From: Punctularia strigosozonata HHB-11173 SS5
Taxonomy: Eukaryota; Basidiomycota; Agaricomycetes; Corticiales; Punctulariaceae
Length of the DNA: 64,000 bases
NCBI RefSeq assembly: GCF_000264995.1
Contig: NW_006767433.1
Span: 1,396,876-1,460,875 of the forward strand
Reading direction: 5' to 3'
The notes below the pieces were generated by a model. That model was given only the letters and a program-made list of their open reading frames with translations. It was not told where the DNA came from and ran no database searches. A program made the position numbers and the translations under genes. Each line of letters starts with the position of its first letter. The first letter of the stretch is position 1. Shown in pieces: positions 37,185-47,567 of this stretch.

Positions 37185-39834
37185 CTATGCGCCGATAATC
37201 ATCACTCTATTCGCAAACAGCATGGCGGGCCACTCACGGACGGTCTCGTCGTCATCCTCATCCTCATCAGAAGTGTGCCCGCCGATCTTCCTCCCAGTCT
37301 TGGAGTCACGAAGAACGCCAGAATGGTCGACGAAAGGCGCCGGGCGTTCGTTCACCGACAGATACAGCTGCACCAGGATGCGCTGCACGTCGTGCAAGTA
37401 TCCGGAGAGCGTATCCAAGAATCGCCGGGTTTGGAGATGCTTCGAGGACGCGCACACGGAGATCATTTCGTCCTTGATGATGTAACCAATGCCATATCCG
37501 TCGGCTGCGACGGGGCCGAAGCCGAACAGACGCAATGCTGGATTGCCGCAGTTGGACGTCGAGAGGATGGAGGTGTTGAGCGTTGACCAACCCGGGTCGG
37601 TGAAGATAGCAGGCGTCGCAGCTTTGCCGTTGGAGCCCGACGTGGTGTCGCTAGCCGGGGACGTCGGACGGCCGTCGAGCTCGTCCTCGAGTATACCTTT
37701 GCGGAAAAGACAGTACAGAGCGTACAAGTGCCTGTCCTGGCCCAGACCCTTGGAGCATTCCCGGGTCAGCTTCACATGCTGCTCGCATGCTTTGCGGAGG
37801 GCGGCGATCTTATCTTCTCGTGAAGCGTCCGAGAAGAATGTCTGATGTACCAGAATTAACCGTTCATTCCGCCGTTTTGCGCAGAACACTCACCTTCACG
37901 AACGCAACGCTTTCCGGCTGGACGGTCCTGATAGCTTCCGTTCGACCGTGCAAGAAAGACTTGGTCATAGCAGGCTCGTACGTGCATTCAATGCGGCCTT
38001 CAGTGACTAGTGTCAGCACGGCGTAACATACTGCAATAGGCAACGAGGACCTCACCATAAAGCCCGAAATACGCCGCCTGGAACGCCATTTGCACGAAGG
38101 CATCGGGCGAGAACCCATGGCTCGTGATGAAGTTCTTCCCGTACCCTTTGAACTCGAGCGCCTGACAGTCGTTCTGGCAAATCAAGTCGCTGAGCCGCGT
38201 CTCGGCGAACCGGATGCCCGCGCGCAGCTCGGGGCTGAGCTCCCATTCGAGTTTCTTCGGCGAAGTATCAATCTGCTCCAGCACTCCGCCGGTGCCGTTC
38301 AGCTTGACGTCCCGTGAGGGCTTATAAGATTTGGCGTGCCGGGATAGCGGGGCGTGGAAGAGCGTCGGCGCAGAGGGGTTGATCGAGCGAGCGAGGAGCA
38401 TGAGGCCCTCGGTGAAGACGTCCGCAGCATAGCGGAGAACTGTATGACCATCGACGCCGGTATGTTCGAAGTTAATGCCCGCGGAACCGTCGGCCGTGAC
38501 AATGATTTGCAGCTAATGTTCCGGTTCTCAGAATTGAAATATTCGCTACCGTATATCGCAGGCACGTACCTTATCATACCAACGGTTGGTGCAAGTCCCG
38601 ATCTGGACGCCGCTCTGGAGGTTATACGTGCCACAAAGATAGTTGTCGCATAGCTCTGCGAGGTTGTTCGGCGCAGCGTCATCCAAGCACACGATGAACA
38701 ATGAGTTGTAAATCGTCTTGAGACACAAGGCGTTGCCCTTGTGCTTGCTTAGCACTTCCCGATGCGCAGACCATATCTTGCGGTTCTCTGTCGACAAAAC
38801 GCCCACGGCGTTGCGTGCAACCTGCGCGGATGTTAGAAGCGAGCTCAAGGTCGGTGGGAAAGTCGGGCCGTTACCTCCTGAACCGGAATTTTGTCGGCAT
38901 CTTTGACGATAGCTTGAAGGTTCCGAAGAATCTCGCGCTCTGTTAGGAGAGGTCGGTTCTCTTCGCACAGAACATCGAACCAGTCTGACCAAAGGCGTCA
39001 GAACCAATCCTATCCACTATCAGATAAAGAGAAGACGAGTACGGACAGAATTGGCCACGTCTCATCACGACTATGTGGCTGGACTGCGCATTGGTAACCA
39101 TTTTGCAGCCATTCTTTTAGGATTTTAATCAGAGACCGCACAACTCTGGATGAACTCGTATGAACCTTGGTCGGAATTCGCGCCGTCCCGAACAGCCGGC
39201 TGTACTGGTCCATATCGAGGGGTATCCCGCGGACGGTATCAGGCTCAAGTATGCCTTCCCGCAAGTCATGGATGAAACCGAGGGAGGACATGATCAGGGA
39301 GGCCGCGCGAGGGAGTTGAGAGCCCCTATCTGGCGTAGGGTCATTCCTGCAATCCTGATTGGTGCATGTAACTATCAGAAAAGAGCCGTGCACACTTACT
39401 CGAGAACGAAAAACGGGTTCAAAGCCAGGACGACCGGATCTGAATGCGATAAATACGATTCATACCTGAGAAACATTAGAAACCATCCGGCTTATTGCTG
39501 AGACCGCTCACCAGAAATCCTCGATATAGCTATTGGCTATGTCAGAATAATTGTAAGCAGCATCGAGCTACAGTACTCGCCTTGCTTTGGTCTGGTCGAA
39601 CCGCTTGAGGCGTTCTTGAAGCTTGGGACCTTCCTGGTGAAGGAACTCGTTCACGGCACGCTTGGTAGCCTCGTGTTCCTCAGGACTCTGCAAGCCCTCA
39701 AGCGCCCGGAGATACCGCCTGCACGTATCTTCGAGCGGCGGGATTGGAAGCTTGGGCAGCTTGTCTTGGTAGGCAAGTGTTCTTGACTTGGGGGAGCTGC
39801 GCTCGACTGTGGCCATGGTTGTTGGTACAGGCAT
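37185..39834 (-). CDS. Carnitine O-acetyltransferase
   Basis: Moves acetyl groups between CoA and carnitine so that acetyl units can cross organelle membranes. Ten exons: 39581-39834, 39512-39529, 39400-39465, 39166-39346, 39047-39113, 38875-38984, 38570-38821, 38056-38512, 37894-38006 and 37185-37841; 724 aa. LPKLPIPPLEDTCRRYL opens the domain; the catalytic His is in INFEHTGVDGHTV, about residue 340; CTYEPAMTKSFLHGRTE is the carnitine-binding side. It ends RVMIIGA, not a peroxisomal SKL-type signal, and no clear presequence is seen, so a cytosolic form (YAT-like) is likelier than CAT2. Intron 1 begins GC (gcgagt), and exon 2 is 18 nt. Confidence 0.92.
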
Positions 39835-40867
39835 GATCCCTCGGTCGCAGAGTTAAGTTCCGGGGGGCGCAGCAGGTATCGTGATAGGACAACAGCTGTG
39901 TATTCCCAATATATATTCCGTTAGCGGCGAACCAAATGATTGTGGCTAGATTAAGTTTAGAGCAATTCGCAACGCGGGGTCATGCGGGGTAGAGCGGGGG
40001 TGGGGTAGCTGCTGGTCGCCGATCACCCACTCAGAGCCCGAGCTGGCCCGAGTCCTCTATGACCAGTTGCGCTCGACGGCAAGCACATCCGGGTGGTTTA
40101 GCCAGAAGCCGACGATAGCGGCTGCTACAGTGGTACGGAACCACCGCCACCGATATTCCTGGCGGGATTCCGCTCTTCCTTCAGACTGAGCTCATGGAAT
40201 ACGCAGGGGCTGATGCAAGAAGCCATCCCTGTGTATCACGCGCTTCCATGCTTGCTGGCATCTAGCTTTAGCTTATTATCTTTGACATTAATAGAGCCTA
40301 TCATTCGCAACGTCATTCGGGGAGCTCGTACGGGAATTTTCTGGCAAGACGCAGGAAAGCGTCTTGCTCGGAGTGGCAAGCCATGCGGCCCGTACGCAAG
40401 TTGCAACTCCCATGTTCTTCCACCCGCGTTCAGCCTGCGAACTCTGACGTGTCTGTTACCCAGGACTCGCAATTGGCCTGAACATAATGGCTTTCTGTCA
40501 TCCTCCATAGTGCTTCTCGGGTTTCGCCCGTGGTCAGGGCGGAACCTAGCGGAACGCCGAGGTCAACCCGTCCAGCCTCGCCGAATGCTTGAATTCAACG
40601 CCGGTTCGGGTAGGACTTACAGTCGAATTGGTCGATCGGATGTCGGACGTTTCTCCCATACTTCTTGGCTACCATTGGTCATGCCTTCAGGAGCCAAGGC
40701 AGCTGCTCGGTCGTTCATACAGGTCATTGCAATCTGCAAGCAGCGTCACGTTCGCCGTAGCATCACATATGACAGCGTCACCTTACATTTCTAGTACATG
40801 CGACGCATCTGAGCTTACCCAGTTCTGTTGACCCTATAGTTGCCCTATAGTCAACATCGGTATGTCC
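39835..40867. other. Intergenic, no gene recognised
   Basis: 1.03 kb. Contains the promoter of the carnitine acetyltransferase gene, with a tatatatt at about 39909, and the 3' end of SPP2. Open frames on both strands at 40213-40831 are mutual shadows without splice support. Confidence 0.5.
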
Positions 40868-42298
40868 TCAGTAGTCACGTCTGTCCCGCCTCCGGCTGTA
40901 GTCGTCATCTCGGCGGTCTTTAGTCCTGCCGTCGTCCCGATCCCTCTGCCTGCCTTCGTTTTTATCCTTGTCTCTGCGCTGAGGATGATCGGAGTCTCTG
41001 TCCCGACGGTTGTCGTCATTCCTGTCCCTGCGGCGGTCGTCACGCTCGCGCTCGTGCCGATAATGATCTCTGTCCCGGCCGTCACGCCGATCGTCTGAAT
41101 CTCTGTTCCTGCGACGATCCGGCGAGGGCGACCTTGAGGGCCTTCGCGAACGGCGCTCGTTACGGCCGTCGCGGCCGGAGGGCGATGCTCGTCTCGAGCC
41201 CTCGCGAGAGTCGCTGCCCTCTCTCTCCTTCTTGATCACTGGCACGTACTTCATATCGGGCTTCTTCGAGCGCCTCTTCTTGGGGTCCCCGTCGTCCGGC
41301 ACCTCACGTTCCTTTGCACCGATGCCAAGCAGTGCGGGCCTTGCTTGAGGCAGCCACGGCTCGACGGGCCCTTTCTTCGTCCGAGAGGCTGCTTGACCCT
41401 CTTTCCACCCCATACCGCGTAGCATGGCTGCGCCGAATTGGGAAACGGGCACGCGATCGTAGGCGTCGAGCGTGGCTACGTCAGGAAGCTCCTCCACGTC
41501 TTGCTTGTACGCCTCGGCCTCGGTGACGGCCACAGGTTGCCAGCGGTTGCTGGCTGATGGTATGGTGTCGATGATGGGTCCGCCGGCGTCCTCGCCTTTG
41601 ACGGCGGAGTCGATGAGCGCCTTGATGGCCTTTTGCTCATCTGTGAGCTCTTCCTCCATCTTCTCCTCCGTCTTTGCGTCCTCCTGAGGCGTCTCAGTTC
41701 CTTGGAGCCGAGCCCTTTTGGCCTTGAGTTGCAAGCCACTGCGTTGAGGCCCCGAGTTGATGGAGTCCCTAGTGCCCAGCCCACCAACGCTGCCATCTGC
41801 GCCTGTGCCGACCTTCCCGCTCTCTGGGACGAACGACTGGCCTCGGCGTTTACGCGCAGCCTCCCTCCAGTCTTTGTTCTGGAGAGCAGGGATGACGAGG
41901 GGCCCCTGCGGTTTCTTCTCCTTGAGCCTGCGAGAATTACGTAGATGTACTGATGTTAATTGAGAACCCGAACGGTCGAATGTATGCGGATGGACACACC
42001 GCTGTACGCCGAACTGGTCAAAGCCGGTTACAAGTTCGTCCTCGAGCTCCTCGTCACCCTCGTCACTGCTATCCCGCTCATCAAAAGCGCGCGAGTTCTT
42101 ATTGGACGTGCGCTTCGGCGCCGGGGAGGACGTGTTGCTGCGCGAGAGCGGACTGGGTCTTCTATCATTCGCCGAGAGATGCCTCGGAATGGCAGGAACC
42201 TTGAAAGGACCATTGCCATCGGCTTCAGGTTCGGTTCCAGACGAGGCCCCTCGGGACACAGGCGAAGGACGCCTGACGGTGAACGAGACGGAGGACAT
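40868..42298 (-). CDS. SPP2: Pre-mRNA splicing factor SPP2 (G-patch protein, GPKOW-like)
   Basis: Activates the helicase PRP2 at the spliceosome through its G-patch. Two exons, 42000-42298 and 40868-41927, give 452 aa. The G-patch region reads VSQFGAAMLRGMGWKEGQ, typical of SPP2/GPKOW, near residue 285. The C-terminal 120 residues are an Arg/Asp/Ser-rich tract. The single intron (41928-41999, 72 nt) is a multiple of three with no stop, so an unspliced message would stay open and add 24 residues. The chosen Met leaves 63 bp to the divergent peptidase gene; an upstream in-frame Met at 42355 would leave only 6. Confidence 0.9.
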   Translation of the reverse strand: MSSVSFTVRRPSPVSRGASSGTEPEADGNGPFKVPAIPRHLSANDRRPSPLSRSNTSSPAPKRTSNKNSRAFDERDSSDEGDEELEDELVTGFDQFGVQRCVHPHTFDRSGSQLTSVHLRNSRRLKEKKPQGPLVIPALQNKDWREAARKRRGQSFVPESGKVGTGADGSVGGLGTRDSINSGPQRSGLQLKAKRARLQGTETPQEDAKTEEKMEEELTDEQKAIKALIDSAVKGEDAGGPIIDTIPSASNRWQPVAVTEAEAYKQDVEELPDVATLDAYDRVPVSQFGAAMLRGMGWKEGQAASRTKKGPVEPWLPQARPALLGIGAKEREVPDDGDPKKRRSKKPDMKYVPVIKKEREGSDSREGSRRASPSGRDGRNERRSRRPSRSPSPDRRRNRDSDDRRDGRDRDHYRHERERDDRRRDRNDDNRRDRDSDHPQRRDKDKNEGRQRDRDDGRTKDRRDDDYSRRRDRRDY

Positions 42299-42361
42299 GG
42301 ACGTGATGGTCAGTGAAAGAGGACTGAGTCGCCTGGGGTGGCGCGGCTTGAACATGCACTC

Positions 42362-43577
42362 ATGCTCCGACTCAGTCGACCGGCTCGGATACTCTCCAGA
42401 CGATATGCGACGGTCGACAGTTCGCCACTGATAGCTCGGCCACCTCCCGATCCTCCTACACCTGCGATATCTGAGCTCGATGCTCGCGTATTGTCTCGGC
42501 TGTACTCAGACCACGGCAAGAACGTCGGTCTTCAGACCTTGGTTCAGCAATACTATGATCGGTCCGGACGCACGCTGGAGCCTACCTTGCCCTACGAATC
42601 TAGACCAGCTGAGGGAAGACGCGTAAACGTAGACAGCAGTGATGATATACTTGTGCTGGTTCATTGTGCCCGTGATAAAGCGGAGCACAAGATAACATTG
42701 TCCTCTGCATTTGCCTTGAATGTGCCCGGCCTTCCCGAAGGCCAGTCGATAGTCCTGAGCTGCTCACATACGTTGGAAGAGGCAAGTGCGCACATACCCC
42801 AACCGATACCGATTGACCAGGAAACCGTAGATAAGGCATTCGTCGCTGCTTCAGCGACCTGACCTACTACAGTCGCGAAGCTTCCAGTCCGGATCATTCG
42901 TCCTCTCTCGTGCATCAGGAACGACGAAGTTCCACCCTGTAACGTCAATATCGTCGTCCTTGCACCACTCGGATCTTCTGCTGGCCACGGTGACCGACAA
43001 CAATGGCACTCCGCGTTTACCCAATCTCCCGATTTCTCCCTATCCCGCACACCCTGGGACTCCCGTACGTGCCCACTTTGTCACGTCCGCGCCGCCTGCG
43101 GGCGATCCGACATGGATGCCATGGATCTTCGGCCTGTACAGCAAATGGGTTTCAGGAACGATCGTGGGGTACGTCCATCCCATCGAACACCGAGATGACG
43201 GTACTGAACTTGCCATTTCATGGCTTCGCCACGCGCTATCCACAGATACAGAGACTTTGCTGGACGTGAGGCGAGCCCCGGAACCGACGACGCCTTGACA
43301 CACCTATTATTTCACCCCCCGCCCACGGCCGGATCGTCGGGCGGGCCCATTGTGGACCAAGAGAGCGGTGCCGTCGTTGGTATTATGCAAGGACATCGGA
43401 TGGATTACGCGTCTCGCGTAGAGGGCATTAAAGGCTGGGGGGTTCCGAGCGAGGCCGTGTTTGAGGTCAGCCTTCCGTTTCCTTATATCCTTCCAAGGCT
43501 TAAGTTTCGATCGCGGCTGACATTCGTCTCCGTTACAGATGTTCAGCCTACCCGGCCTGAATCTGAAGAAATCGTAG
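42362..43577 (+). CDS. Trypsin-fold serine peptidase-like protein
   Basis: Four exons, 42362-42781, 42873-43200, 43254-43465 and 43539-43577, give 332 aa. The first 25 residues (MLRLSRPARILSRRYAT) look like a mitochondrial presequence. FQSGSFVLSRASG resembles the first strand of chymotrypsin/HtrA-type domains, and GSSGGPIVD carries the probable nucleophile Ser278, followed by SGAVVGIMQG. The His and Asp partners are not sure: a candidate is the HH in SSSLHHSD. The first intron begins gcaagt (GC-AG). No PDZ domain. It may be a divergent or inactive HtrA relative; substrate unknown. Confidence 0.72.
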
Positions 43578-43667
43578 ATGGTGTACTACTATTGTTTTTA
43601 GGAAGCATACTTAACCTTGTATTATTTATTTTGCATTATATAGCCGTTGGATCGCGTCACCGCCAGG

Positions 43668-44489
43668 ATGTCCCTCTCGTGCCAGTCCGCAGTGGCTGTG
43701 CTTAACCTTCTTGCCATGTTCTCCGCCTCAGCTGGTGCGACGCGACGGGTGCCGAAGACTGCCCTTACATGTGCTCAATGTATCTTACGGCGTAGCGCAC
43801 TACACACGTTCTCTCGCAAACTGGCTTATGCTCCGCCAATTACTCCCTCATTTCTTGTCCGCCGATATGCGTCACCCCCGCCCCAGCTAAGCTTGAGGTA
43901 TCCCTGCATTCTGGCGCATGCTACCGAAAACAGACGCTCATCAGGCTCTCCTATTCCCCATGCATACTCTCACACCCTTACAATCCTGGGTTATGAAGCT
44001 CAGCGCATCTACCTCTGCAACAGTACCATAACCTAGCTGATGCCACAATGGACAAGATGCTCGACTCCCTCGAGGGACTGCTAGACAATCTGGGTCGGGC
44101 TGATTACGAGGTTGAGTACTCGGTGAGCTAGAGACATCTTCGAGAACTGTCGCATCCTCGCTGATACATTCAGACAGAGCGGCGTGCTGACACTCATCCT
44201 CGGTGACAAAGGGACGTATGTCATCAACAAACAACCTCCGAACAAGCAAATTTGGCTCTCCTCGCCATTGAGGTGCGTTTATTCACTCTTCTCCTCCAGT
44301 CCGACTATTTCAACTAGCTTGTTGGTATATAGTGGTCCGAAACGATACGATTACTCCGAAGAAGCGGACGACTGGATATATGCCCGAGATGGCAAATCCA
44401 TGGGCGCGTTGCTTGACGAGGAGCTCTCTGCCGCTGTGGGGCAAGAGGTCAAGCTTGGGCTCAGCCAAGTTTCTGCTCTGGCAGAATGA
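43668..44489 (+). CDS. YFH1: Frataxin, mitochondrial
   Basis: Stimulates sulfur transfer on the mitochondrial Fe-S scaffold complex. Four exons, 43668-43897, 43999-44122, 44178-44272 and 44333-44489, give 201 aa. The first 70 residues are Ala/Arg/Ser-rich presequence. Then come the acidic helix [20 protein letters not shown], the sheet [20 protein letters not shown] and the surface [17 protein letters not shown], all diagnostic. The first intron is 101 nt, longer than most here, and its acceptor is the least sure join. Convergent with the rhodanese gene, 161 bp away. Confidence 0.95.
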
Positions 44490-44650
44490 GCGTTTGTTTG
44501 AACCTTCCCTAGGCAAATGAGCCATGGCGGCAAGCGTATTGGAGGATTCATAGAACAAGATACGATGGCGTGCTCCGGGGGCCCGCTCGCGCGTTTCTGC
44601 GCGATCTTTGGTTTTCCATGAAGTGTATAGTGTACAGTGCGTCTCTAATC

Positions 44651-45340
44651 TCATGATGAAGTGCCTTTCGAGCCCTCCTTCGAAACCCAGTCAAGCCATG
44701 AACCGGAATAGTTTCTCAAGCTGTGTCTGCAGTCAACAATACCGTACGACACATCATTGAGCGCAACGTACTTAGTATAACCATTACGCTTGGCGACATC
44801 TGCCGCACTAGCGCTCCGTTTCCCGCTCCTACAATAGAAGGTGACCTCCTGTTTGGTGCCAGGCTTGTTGAATCCAAAGCGCTCCTTGAAGGTTGCCTTG
44901 TCGAGCGCCAGTGCACTAGCAAGGCTAGAAAGTGGTAGGTTGACGGCAGAGGGTATGGATCCTTGACGGACTTCGTCCGGTTCCCGTACGTCAATGAGAT
45001 ACGCGTCCTGACAGAATTGTTCAGTACAGACGGAACACGCCGGGTTAAGAGCACGTACAATTCGAGGAGACTCGCTCATCGCTTTGACTTCTTCATAAGT
45101 CACGACGGATGCAGTCCAGTCCTTCTGCAATTCATCGCGGGCGTCGAGGGCCGCTTTCCTGGCTGCCTTTGCCGCCTTTGCCGCTGCGTCTGCAGTTCCT
45201 GAAGCTGGTGATTGTGTCGAGTTCCAGCGAGCAGTCTGCACGATCCGAGGAGCAATGGCTGTAGCTATGGGTCTAGCGGCGAGCATCCTTGACGCCCTGA
45301 ACGCGCCGCGGGCAGACTGTAGCGTAGCAGATAACGACAT
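44651..45340 (-). CDS. Mitochondrial single-domain rhodanese
   Basis: Thiosulfate sulfurtransferase-type domain. Exons 45059-45340 and 45007-44651 give 212 aa. Residues 1-40 are Arg/Ala/Ser-rich with no acids, a good presequence. The rhodanese domain has YLIDVREPDEV and the active-site loop CRSGKRS with nucleophile Cys153, then SGSWLDW at the end. The intron 45008-45058 is 51 nt and stop-free, so both spliced and unspliced forms are open; the spliced form restores the usual ...I-DAYLIDVRE. A stretch before the final SGSWLDW is longer than usual and might hide another intron that I could not place. Confidence 0.85.
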   Translation of the reverse strand: MSLSATLQSARGAFRASRMLAARPIATAIAPRIVQTARWNSTQSPASGTADAAAKAAKAARKAALDARDELQKDWTASVVTYEEVKAMSESPRIVRALNPACSVCTEQFCQDAYLIDVREPDEVRQGSIPSAVNLPLSSLASALALDKATFKERFGFNKPGTKQEVTFYCRSGKRSASAADVAKRNGYTKYVALNDVSYGIVDCRHSLRNYSGSWLDWVSKEGSKGTSS

Positions 45341-46474
45341 AGTGCAGATGTTCCCAACGTTCCTTTCGTCGAAGCAGGTGGATGAGCAATCCCCAGCAAA
45401 GCACGCAAGACTGAGAAATATACTTGCTCTGGAAACGAATTCCGATGATGACGACCAAATCAAGTCACGTGAGTGAGATGGTGGGAGACTATGAGGTGAG
45501 CATGAGCGGGATTCGCCATTGGTCAGATGTGGGTTGCGGCATTTCCGCGCGCTCGTCCGTTCCTCCTCACGACACCCATCGTCCGACCGCATCCACTGCT
45601 GCTTTCTTCGCTCTGCATTGAGTCTGGGGCTGCTAAGGACGGAAAAGAGCTTTAACAGAGGCTGGGCGGGAGCGTTCTGCTCAACAAGCCCAACCATTGC
45701 GCTTTTCGCTCGGCGACGTCACGGACGACCCCCTGGGCTGCCGGGAACACGAGAAGACAGTGGCGAAGAAGATCCTCAAACTATGGTCCTTGCGACTTTT
45801 CTCTGCAGGCAATGGATGCTACGTTCATGATTCTCGAAAGGACTACACGATCCACACCCATCTCGTCGCTTCTTTCCGCGTCATATGACTCTCGATGACC
45901 ACCAGTTGCGGTGAAGAGACTCTGCCCGATCCAGTGAGAGCGTAGTTCTCGGAATCTGGGTTCTGTGGCGCATTGCCCTGCTTGCCTCGAGACCTAGCGG
46001 GAATCTTATTTACACATACCAATCTCTGGTCATAGCGGTCTGGTATCTGTCCCGAGCGCTTTCTCTCACACGCTACGATTTTCTACGAGATGACGACCAA
46101 ATATCTCTTTCTTTCCATGAAGTACCCGATCACCAGTACAACCCGCGATCAACCTCTGGATTTTCACTCCATACATCATACACATCCTTGCGGTGCGTGG
46201 AGCTTATGCGGACCGAGGGCACGATTGTTGGCTGCCGTAGGTAAGCGTGATTATACACAACCGTGTTTTATGCACACGAAACTCGAAATCCTCGTTTCTC
46301 AACATTTCGTCTCCCTTCAACCCGCTCGCAAAGTGACTGGGGCCGAGTCTGCCGGGCCGCTCTCGGATGTTTAACCTTGTTTGGTTGGCTTCCCCGCCAC
46401 TTGGGAACTGACCGTGATCGCGGTTCCCCAACTCGTTCCCAGCAGCCCCTCCACCTCCACTTATCGTATACACC
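45341..46474. other. Divergent promoter region, rhodanese / CTR
   Basis: 1.13 kb with no gene recognised. The rhodanese frame stays open upstream of its Met to about 45697 but lacks a better start. No TTTGCTC-type copper element was seen close to the CTR start. Confidence 0.45.
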
Positions 46475-47102
46475 ATGGACAGGACTACGTCGACCGACAA
46501 TACGACCGTTACGGTCGCGATGATGACGCCCTTCTTACACTTCACAAGTGGAGACGCGCTGTTCTTCAAGGCGTGGACGCCATCGTCAGCTGGCGCCCTC
46601 GCCGGAGCGTCCATTGGATTGTTTTTCCTTGCCGTGTTCGAGCGCTGGCTTGCTGCGATGCGAGGTGTTCTGGCCATTCACTGGCACAAGAGGTCTGCGG
46701 TATCTTCTCACATGAATCCGTTGAGGTTCTGACTCCTGTCGATAGAGCCCTCCAAATGATGTCCGAGTCAACTGGCCCATCGCAGCCATCTGGTAACGAA
46801 GGAGCGCCGAAGGGCAATGAATCGTCCTCCTCACTGTCGAGGAAAGGACGTGCTCGTCGCGCTCCAGCTTTCATTGCTTCGCACGACTTGCCTCGCGGAG
46901 CTATTTTCGCTGTGCAGGCGCTCGTGGGCTATCTCCTTATGCTGGCAGTCATGTAGGCTCCCCGCACTTTTGATGCACCGGCCGACGTTGACAGCGTTGC
47001 ATACGCAGGACCTTCCAAGCTGCCTACATTATCTGCATCATCGCGGGTTCTGGCGCTGGCGAGATGGCCTTTGGCCGGTGGGGCACGGGCAATGGCCATT
47101 AG
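46475..47102 (+). CDS. CTR-family copper transporter
   Basis: Trimeric high-affinity Cu(I) permease. Three exons, 46475-46692, 46746-46952 and 47009-47102, give 172 aa. Three membrane spans: about residues 38-58, 122-141 and 145-162. The CTR hallmarks are present: MLAVM (MxxxM) in span 2 and GSGAG (GxxxG) in span 3. The N terminus is short with few Met (MMTPFLHFTSGD), closer to CTR2-like members. The loop between spans 1 and 2 is long, Ser-rich and basic. It lies 466 bp before the BIM1-like gene on the same strand, which supports a copper-uptake role. Confidence 0.92.
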
Positions 47103-47567
47103 GGGTTACCTCGTTCGCACAATGTATCACCATCTTCATCGTAGTGTAGTTGCTGCTATGCGCTGTACTTCCCTCCTTGTCCGTCCAGCTAAGCGTAACG
47201 ATCAGAACACGACATGTGGCATCAAGGAAGTAGTCCGTTCTTGCGCCGTGGCGCCGTGGACCAGTCCGCTACATCCGAGAGTTCGTGCCTATCTTTGCTC
47301 TCCTGCGAACTGGCTTTGGGAGGAGAAGTCAGGAACGTGCTTGAAACTGCTATTCGTAGCGTCCGACGGGCGGCACCCCGTAAGATACGGCTTAGCGACG
47401 ACCGGCATGACCAGTAAACATAGCCAAAGGAAGGTGAAAAACTTTTTCGCCGGGAAAGTGCCCGCTTCCGGTGCTGGTGTGGCGGATGATAAAAGCTTCC
47501 CTTCTCCGGGATAGACCTCCACTGAAGCTCCTCGACGACGCTTTCCAAGCTCTTTACGACTATAATC
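47103..47567. other. Promoter region of the BIM1-like gene
   Basis: 465 bp between the CTR stop and the BIM1-like start, with no gene seen. It includes one TTTGCTC heptamer, listed separately. Confidence 0.5.
47294..47300 (+). promoter_or_regulatory. Possible copper-response element TTTGCTC
   Basis: TTTGCTC is the core bound by yeast Mac1 in promoters of copper-uptake genes. It occurs once here, 268 bp upstream of the BIM1-like start. A seven-base match is expected by chance about once per 16 kb per strand, so this rests mainly on context. Confidence 0.25.

Noticed and set aside
40213-40831. 193- and 80-codon plus-strand frames in an intergenic stretch
   Set aside because: They overlap each other and a minus-strand frame, show no domain, signal or splice support, and lack a convincing product.
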